Shown here in pieces: positions 21,145-25,221 of a stretch of 25,221 bases of DNA. The position numbers and the translations under genes were made by a program. The notes below the pieces were generated by a model, which saw only the letters and a program-made list of their open reading frames with translations, had not been told where the DNA came from and did not search any database. How positions within the stretch are numbered: position 1 is the first letter of the stretch; every line of letters begins with the position of its first letter. Source of the stretch: a virus; IMG/VR virus record IMGVR_UViG_3300021964_000479, positions 1 through 25,221 of that record; one strand, 5' to 3'.

Positions 21145-21699
21145 ATGGCAATCGAGATATACTCAAAACCGCCGAAAAGCCTAATCGCCGGAGATGTTTA
21201 CCAATGGAATGACACTCCAGAATACATCGACGACGTAAGCGCGTATTCTGTTATTTTCAGATCGGTTAATGACGGCGATGTATCTTTCACCATTGCAGGA
21301 ACAGACGACTCTAGCCATTTCAGCTTTGAAATAGAGGGCGCAGATACCGCGTCCCTGGCAGCAGACGAGTTTGCGATCACCAAAATCATTACATACACTT
21401 GGGGCAGGGAGAGCGAAGAAAGCGGATTTCTGACTTTGCTGCCCAATCCAACTGCAACACCGACAGAGTCATTCAACTCGAGAATGGTCGGACTGCTAGA
21501 ATCTCACATCGAGGGCAGACTTCCAGAGGGATTGGAAAGCCACACAATCGGAGGCGTTCCAATTTCGAAGATTTCTCTAGTAGAAGCGCAGCAGTTGCTT
21601 TCAGAATACAGAGGCAGACTAGCCTACGAAATCAAAGCAGATTTGCAGCGGCGCAATCCAGACGAGCCTACCGGCAATACAATCCACATCCATTTCTAA
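21145..21699 (+). CDS. Protein in the gpW position, possible head-tail joining role
   Basis: 185 residues from the ATG at 21145; the frame is open from 21100 but those residues (basic, His/Cys-rich) look untranslated. Residues 1-~95 form a beta-sandwich-like domain (KSLIAGDVYQWNDTP, YSVIFRSVNDGDVSFTIAGTD, HFSFEIEGADTASL). The C-terminal ~75 residues (FNSRMVGLLESHIEGRL, ISLVEAQQLLSEYRGRLAYEIKADLQRR) resemble gpW-like joining proteins, whose helices end in a Y/R-rich segment. Gene order terminase - this gene - portal equals lambda A-W-B. A 5-bp hairpin (21114-21129) precedes it. The extra N-terminal domain is not explained by gpW. Confidence 0.6.
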   Translation: MAIEIYSKPPKSLIAGDVYQWNDTPEYIDDVSAYSVIFRSVNDGDVSFTIAGTDDSSHFSFEIEGADTASLAADEFAITKIITYTWGRESEESGFLTLLPNPTATPTESFNSRMVGLLESHIEGRLPEGLESHTIGGVPISKISLVEAQQLLSEYRGRLAYEIKADLQRRNPDEPTGNTIHIHF

Positions 21700-21702
21700 G
21701 AG

Positions 21703-23175
21703 ATGCCTTCCAAAATAAAAGCAGCATGGGACGCCCTGCGCGGCAAGTCTGAAATTGTAAAGCCAAAAAATAGATTTTTCGAGGGCGCATCTGTCAGTCG
21801 TTTCACTAGCGATTGGGTCACGCGAAACGCGTCTCTCGATTCGCTGATGGAAAACAGCCTGGTAAAACTTCGCTCCAGGTCGAAGCAACTTTGCCAAAAC
21901 GACGGATATGCAGCCAACGCAGCAACTCAGGCGGTTCAGAATGTAGTCGGTCACAGTGGTTTTCGCTTAAAGGTCCGGGCCAAAAACAAACGAGGCGGAA
22001 TCGACAAAGCAGCGAGCAAGGCGGTAGAAGATGCCTGGAAAAAATTCTGCAAGCGGCAAAACTACACCGTGACAGGCGATGTCACAGAGCATGAGTTTGA
22101 CTGTATATTCATGCGCTCGGTATTTGTTACCGGCGGAGGATTGGCAAGAATGGTGAAGGGTTACAATCGCAATCCGTTTAGATTTGCGATGCAGGGAATC
22201 GCAATGGAGCGACTTGATCCGGAGCTGTATGACAAAGAACGTCGAATCTTCATGTCTGTCGAAAAAGACGGATTTGGAGCAGTCACAAAGTATCACGTTC
22301 TCGACAAGCACCCCGGGGATAGGTGGGACGGCAGAGTTATAAACGGACCGCGACAGACTCTCGATGCCAGTGAAGTGATTCACGCATTTATCAAACATGA
22401 GTTTTCGCAATCTCAGGGATTGCCTTGGTTGAGCAACTGCCTGACTAGGCTGCGTATGCTACACGGCTACGAAGAAGCGGAACTGATTGCCGCTCGCGCC
22501 CATGCAAGCAAGTTAGGGTTTTTCGTTTCTGATTTTGACTCTCCCGCTGGCGGATACCAAGGCGAGGGGAAAGACAATTTCGGAAATATCAAAATGGACG
22601 GCAGCCCCGGAAGTTTTGAAAATCTGCCTCCCGGCGTCAGGCCAGAGCTACTTGATCCAACGCATCCAAACCAGAACCTTCCAGGTTTCCGCAAAGCAAT
22701 GTTGCAAGCTGTCGCGGCAGGTCTGACAATTTCGTATCCGCAACTTGGTTCTGATTTGGAAGGCGTGAACTACAGCTCGATTCGCCAAGGCACATTGAGC
22801 GAGCGCGATATGTGGAAGTTGGTGCAAAAGTGGTATATCGACGAAGTAAAAACTCCGATCTTTGAGCAGTGGCTCGAGATGGCGATCATGTCAGGCGAAT
22901 TGGGTTACGATATGTCTGATTTTGACCGATTGGCACACCCTGAGTTTCAAGGCAGACGGTGGGAGTGGATTGATCCAGACAAAGATGCAAGGGCAGAGGA
23001 TCGCAGATTGAAAAACAGACTGACATCTCACCAGCGACTCGCACGTAGCAAAGGCGAGGACATCGAGGAGATATTCGACGAAATCGAGGCTGATTCGGCA
23101 TCTGCTGAAAGTAGGCAAATAGATATGTTTTTGGACATACCAGACTTTCAGCCAGCACCCGATGAAGTGGGCTAA
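21703..23175 (+). CDS. Portal protein, lambda GpB-like
   Basis: 490 residues (lambda GpB 533). Family traits: an N-terminal DSLMENSLVKLRSRSKQLCQNDGYAANAATQAVQNVVG segment, where the R-x-R-x-x-x-N-x-x-x-A pattern is standard; FMRSVFVTGGGLARM; ALMLERLDPE-type AMERLDPELYD; VIHAFIKHEFSQSQGLPWLSNCLTRLRMLHGYEEAEL; and LEGVNYSSIRQGTLSERDMWK in the clip/crown region. It forms the dodecameric ring through which DNA enters and to which the tail is joined. It starts 3 nt after the previous stop with AAGAG just before the ATG. Confidence 0.9.
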   Translation: MPSKIKAAWDALRGKSEIVKPKNRFFEGASVSRFTSDWVTRNASLDSLMENSLVKLRSRSKQLCQNDGYAANAATQAVQNVVGHSGFRLKVRAKNKRGGIDKAASKAVEDAWKKFCKRQNYTVTGDVTEHEFDCIFMRSVFVTGGGLARMVKGYNRNPFRFAMQGIAMERLDPELYDKERRIFMSVEKDGFGAVTKYHVLDKHPGDRWDGRVINGPRQTLDASEVIHAFIKHEFSQSQGLPWLSNCLTRLRMLHGYEEAELIAARAHASKLGFFVSDFDSPAGGYQGEGKDNFGNIKMDGSPGSFENLPPGVRPELLDPTHPNQNLPGFRKAMLQAVAAGLTISYPQLGSDLEGVNYSSIRQGTLSERDMWKLVQKWYIDEVKTPIFEQWLEMAIMSGELGYDMSDFDRLAHPEFQGRRWEWIDPDKDARAEDRRLKNRLTSHQRLARSKGEDIEEIFDEIEADSASAESRQIDMFLDIPDFQPAPDEVG

Positions 23176-23192
23176 TTTGCCTTATCGTTTTT

Positions 23193-25145
23193 ATGTGTTT
23201 TCTTTTTAAGGTGAAGACGCAGCAGAAACAGACATGGTATAACCTTTCCCAAGAAGGTTCAGTAGCCGATATATCCATTCACGACGAAATTGGTGGATTC
23301 GGAGTATCAGGCAGCAGCTTCCTCGCAGAGATGCAGGCGATGGAAGGAGTAGACGAAATCAATCTTTCGATACACTCTCCCGGCGGCGATGTGCTGGAAG
23401 GATGGGCGATCTACAACGCTATCAAAAACTTTGAAGGCATCGTATCCGCAAAGGTAGAAGGATTTGCTGGCAGCATGGCAAGTGTCATTCTCATGGCGGC
23501 TGACGAGATTATAATGCCGGCCAACAGCTATTTGATGATTCACAATCCGTATGTAGGACTAGTTGGCGATTCGCAAGCACTTGGAGATGCTGCCGCCACA
23601 CTGGAGAAAATCCAAAACAGCATTGTTTCGGTATACGTCGAGCGGACCGGACTAACACGCGAGCAGGTCCAAGATTTGATGGATCGCGAAACATTTATGG
23701 ATGGAAATGAGGCTGTTGATCTTGGTTTTGCAGATCGAGTCGAGGAAAGTTTCAAGGCCGCTGCGTTCAAGGAATCATGGGCGAACAGCATTACAAAAGA
23801 TTTACCAAAAGGGTTGGTTTTCGGGGAAATTTCCGAACAGCCCGAAACAAAACCAACAAACCAACAACTACCTCACACCATGAGCGAAGAAGTAAAGCCG
23901 GAAGCACCGGCCATCAACATCAAGGACATCCGCGAGGAGGAGCGTCACCGCATCGGAGAAATTTCCGCTATCGGCCAGCGTTTCAACGTGGACGAGAAGG
24001 AAATCAACTCTGCAATCGACAGCGGCAAAGCTACTGACGAGTTTCGCGCCGAGGTGATGAACAATTTCGACCCAAGCAAATTTGCAGCAGGCGGCTCGAA
24101 TGAGTCTGTCTACGTCGGAGAAAAAGAAGTTCAGAGCTATTCTGTTCTGAAAGCAGTCAACGAGCATATCAACGGCGGATTGACCGGCCTGGAGCGCGAG
24201 GTTCAAGACGAGCTTTCTCAGCGTTTCCGCGCAGCATCCGGCGACACTCCAAAGGGCATTCTCATTCCTGGCGAAGTTTCTCACGGAGTAAAGAACGCCG
24301 CTACAGTTGGAACTACCACCTCTGGTGGTCACACCGTAGCAACGGAATTGCAGCCAGTCGTCGATTATTTCGAGGACTACTCGCTTCTTCCACAGCTCGG
24401 AGCAACGATTTTTCGCGATGCCACCGGCAATCTGAGCTTTCCAACTGCGACAAGCGGCTATACCGGCAGCTGGGACGCGGAGACTGACACGATTGCAAAC
24501 GCAGACGCGGTTTTCTCCAACTTCACCATGACTCCCAAGCGAGTGGGTGCAGGAACTAGCGTTTCTCTCCAACTTCTCCAGCAGTCATCTGTTGATTTCG
24601 AGGGCTGGATTCGATCCAAGCTCGGCCAAGGCATCTCGATTGCCATTGACCGTGGAGCATTCACCGGAGCAGGCGGCGACGCACCAACCGGCATCCTCTC
24701 CGCATCTGGAACGACCGCTTACACTTGGCAGGTCGGCAACTCTGCTCACCAAAACGTGATCGACCAGTGGAAAGAGCTTCGGGATTCCAAGGCTCCGCTT
24801 ACATCGGCCAAGTGGCTTTCTGAGCCAGGCGTCACTGCTGACTGGATGGCGACTCCAAAAGAGTCCGGCCAGGCCAGCTACGTCATCGACGAGAATCCCA
24901 ACGGAACTCAGCGCGCACTCGGTTACGAGTATTACGACCACACCGACATCACTGCTAACAAGGTAATCTTCGGAGAGTTCAGCTATCTCTTGGTATGCCT
25001 TTGGGGAGGAATTGACCTCGTTGTTGATCCTTACAGCAGCAAGAACTCGGGAACGGTTGAGCTGTTCGCGAACGCATTCGCTGACGCAGCACTCGAGCAG
25101 CCTTCCGCCTTCGTTATCGGAGACAACGGAACGACTCACGCATAA
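23193..25145 (+). CDS. Prohead protease fused to HK97-fold major capsid protein
   Basis: 650 residues. Residues ~22-185 are a ClpP/S14-type protease: INLSIHSPGGDVLEGWAIYNAI, catalytic S94 in GFAGSMAS, H117 in YLMIHNP, and an Asp near 164-170. Residues ~230-335 are charged and helical (DIREEERHRIGEISAIGQRF) like the delta/scaffold part of capsid precursors. Residues ~340-650 are an HK97-fold capsid domain (TVATELQPVVDYFEDYSLLPQLGA, FTMTPKRVGAGTSVSLQLLQQSS, DRGAFTGAGG, GIDLVVDPYS). The frame is open throughout, and the in-frame ATG at 23880 at the junction lacks a Shine-Dalgarno, so one polypeptide that self-cleaves is the simplest reading. Confidence 0.9.
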   Translation: MCFLFKVKTQQKQTWYNLSQEGSVADISIHDEIGGFGVSGSSFLAEMQAMEGVDEINLSIHSPGGDVLEGWAIYNAIKNFEGIVSAKVEGFAGSMASVILMAADEIIMPANSYLMIHNPYVGLVGDSQALGDAAATLEKIQNSIVSVYVERTGLTREQVQDLMDRETFMDGNEAVDLGFADRVEESFKAAAFKESWANSITKDLPKGLVFGEISEQPETKPTNQQLPHTMSEEVKPEAPAINIKDIREEERHRIGEISAIGQRFNVDEKEINSAIDSGKATDEFRAEVMNNFDPSKFAAGGSNESVYVGEKEVQSYSVLKAVNEHINGGLTGLEREVQDELSQRFRAASGDTPKGILIPGEVSHGVKNAATVGTTTSGGHTVATELQPVVDYFEDYSLLPQLGATIFRDATGNLSFPTATSGYTGSWDAETDTIANADAVFSNFTMTPKRVGAGTSVSLQLLQQSSVDFEGWIRSKLGQGISIAIDRGAFTGAGGDAPTGILSASGTTAYTWQVGNSAHQNVIDQWKELRDSKAPLTSAKWLSEPGVTADWMATPKESGQASYVIDENPNGTQRALGYEYYDHTDITANKVIFGEFSYLLVCLWGGIDLVVDPYSSKNSGTVELFANAFADAALEQPSAFVIGDNGTTHA

Positions 25146-25152
25146 TTCACCA

Positions 25153-25183
25153 GATAGCCCGGAGGCAATTCCTCCGGGCTATC
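25153..25183 (+). terminator. Strong hairpin terminator after the capsid gene
   Basis: GATAGCCCGGAGG and CCTCCGGGCTATC form a perfect 13-bp stem with a 5-nt loop (CAATT), 8 nt after the capsid stop codon. No U run follows, so release may need Rho or be partial. In phages such hairpins after the capsid gene often raise capsid mRNA over downstream genes. Confidence 0.8.
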
Positions 25184-25199
25184 ACATCCCGCTGATGAG

Positions 25200-25221
25200 A
25201 TGAAAATTTACTTTTCAAAAC
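25200..25221 (+). CDS. Possible start of the next gene, cut by the window end
   Basis: An ATG at 25200, 17 nt past the terminator hairpin, opens a frame (MKIYFSK...) that runs off the window. Too short to classify; head-tail connector or completion genes usually follow here. Confidence 0.3.

Noticed and set aside
23880-25145. Separate capsid gene starting at the internal ATG
   Set aside because: No Shine-Dalgarno or spacing feature before 23880 and the frame is continuous with the protease, so a fusion is simpler; kept only as a point to test.
1-25221. tRNA genes, integrase, attachment sites
   Set aside because: No cloverleaf with a TTC/GGTTCGA-type arm, no tyrosine or serine recombinase motifs, and no convincing att-like duplication were noticed by eye; a covariance-model scan was not possible.

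Overview
The window is a stretch of a tailed double-stranded DNA phage or prophage genome (Caudoviricetes). It encodes a lambda-type packaging and head module: terminase small subunit, GpA-type large subunit, a gpW-position protein, a lambda-type portal, and a prohead protease fused to an HK97-fold capsid protein. It also has a lysis cassette and a replication/recombination module. No integrase, CI-like repressor, tRNA, rRNA or CRISPR array was seen. Most of the tail genes (tape measure, tubes, baseplate) must lie outside the window, so this is a partial genome. The host is not identifiable with confidence. The Gram-negative-style lysis genes, the BT4734-like/DUF3987 primase-helicase, the bacterial-type sliding clamp, and the many starts without a Shine-Dalgarno (some with a weak one) fit a Bacteroidota or PVC-group host better than an enterobacterium, but this is inference.

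Layout. Positions 1-6885 hold the end of the late region on the + strand: a small structural-like protein, an odd minus-strand gene, a probable tail-fibre/receptor-binding protein, a glycosyltransferase plus sulfotransferase pair, a lysis cassette (3TM holin, a large lysin with an L,D-transpeptidase-like and a GH108-like domain, a second small membrane protein), and a metallophosphoesterase. Positions 6869-12990 form one dense minus-strand operon, mostly with 1-20 nt overlaps or gaps: a zinc-ribbon-like small protein, a conserved phage protein, a DnaN-type sliding clamp, an HNH endonuclease, a PAPS-reductase-family PP-loop protein, a RecE-type exonuclease, an unknown protein, an SSB-tail-like protein, and then small proteins including winged-helix and ribbon-helix-helix candidates. 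A 128-nt divergent control region (12991-13118) with a 15-16 bp inverted repeat separates it from the rightward operon.

The rightward operon starts with a secreted NlpC/P60-like peptidase and a C5 cytosine methyltransferase gene. Almost the whole of that gene is overprinted in the +1 frame by a second long reading frame that looks like a real protein (WPTP/LNPDWVE-type). Three small genes follow, then a hairpin-controlled primase-helicase, an iteron-like AT-rich region (candidate origin), a RuvC-like resolvase, a repeat-bearing spacer, and the packaging and head genes. The window ends at a strong hairpin terminator after the capsid gene.

How it fits together. The leftward operon supplies clamp, recombination and regulatory proteins. 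The rightward operon supplies DNA methylation, replication initiation, junction resolution and packaging. The late region supplies adsorption, surface-glycan chemistry and lysis. The strongest candidate for something under-described is the dual-coding methyltransferase locus at 13583-14656.
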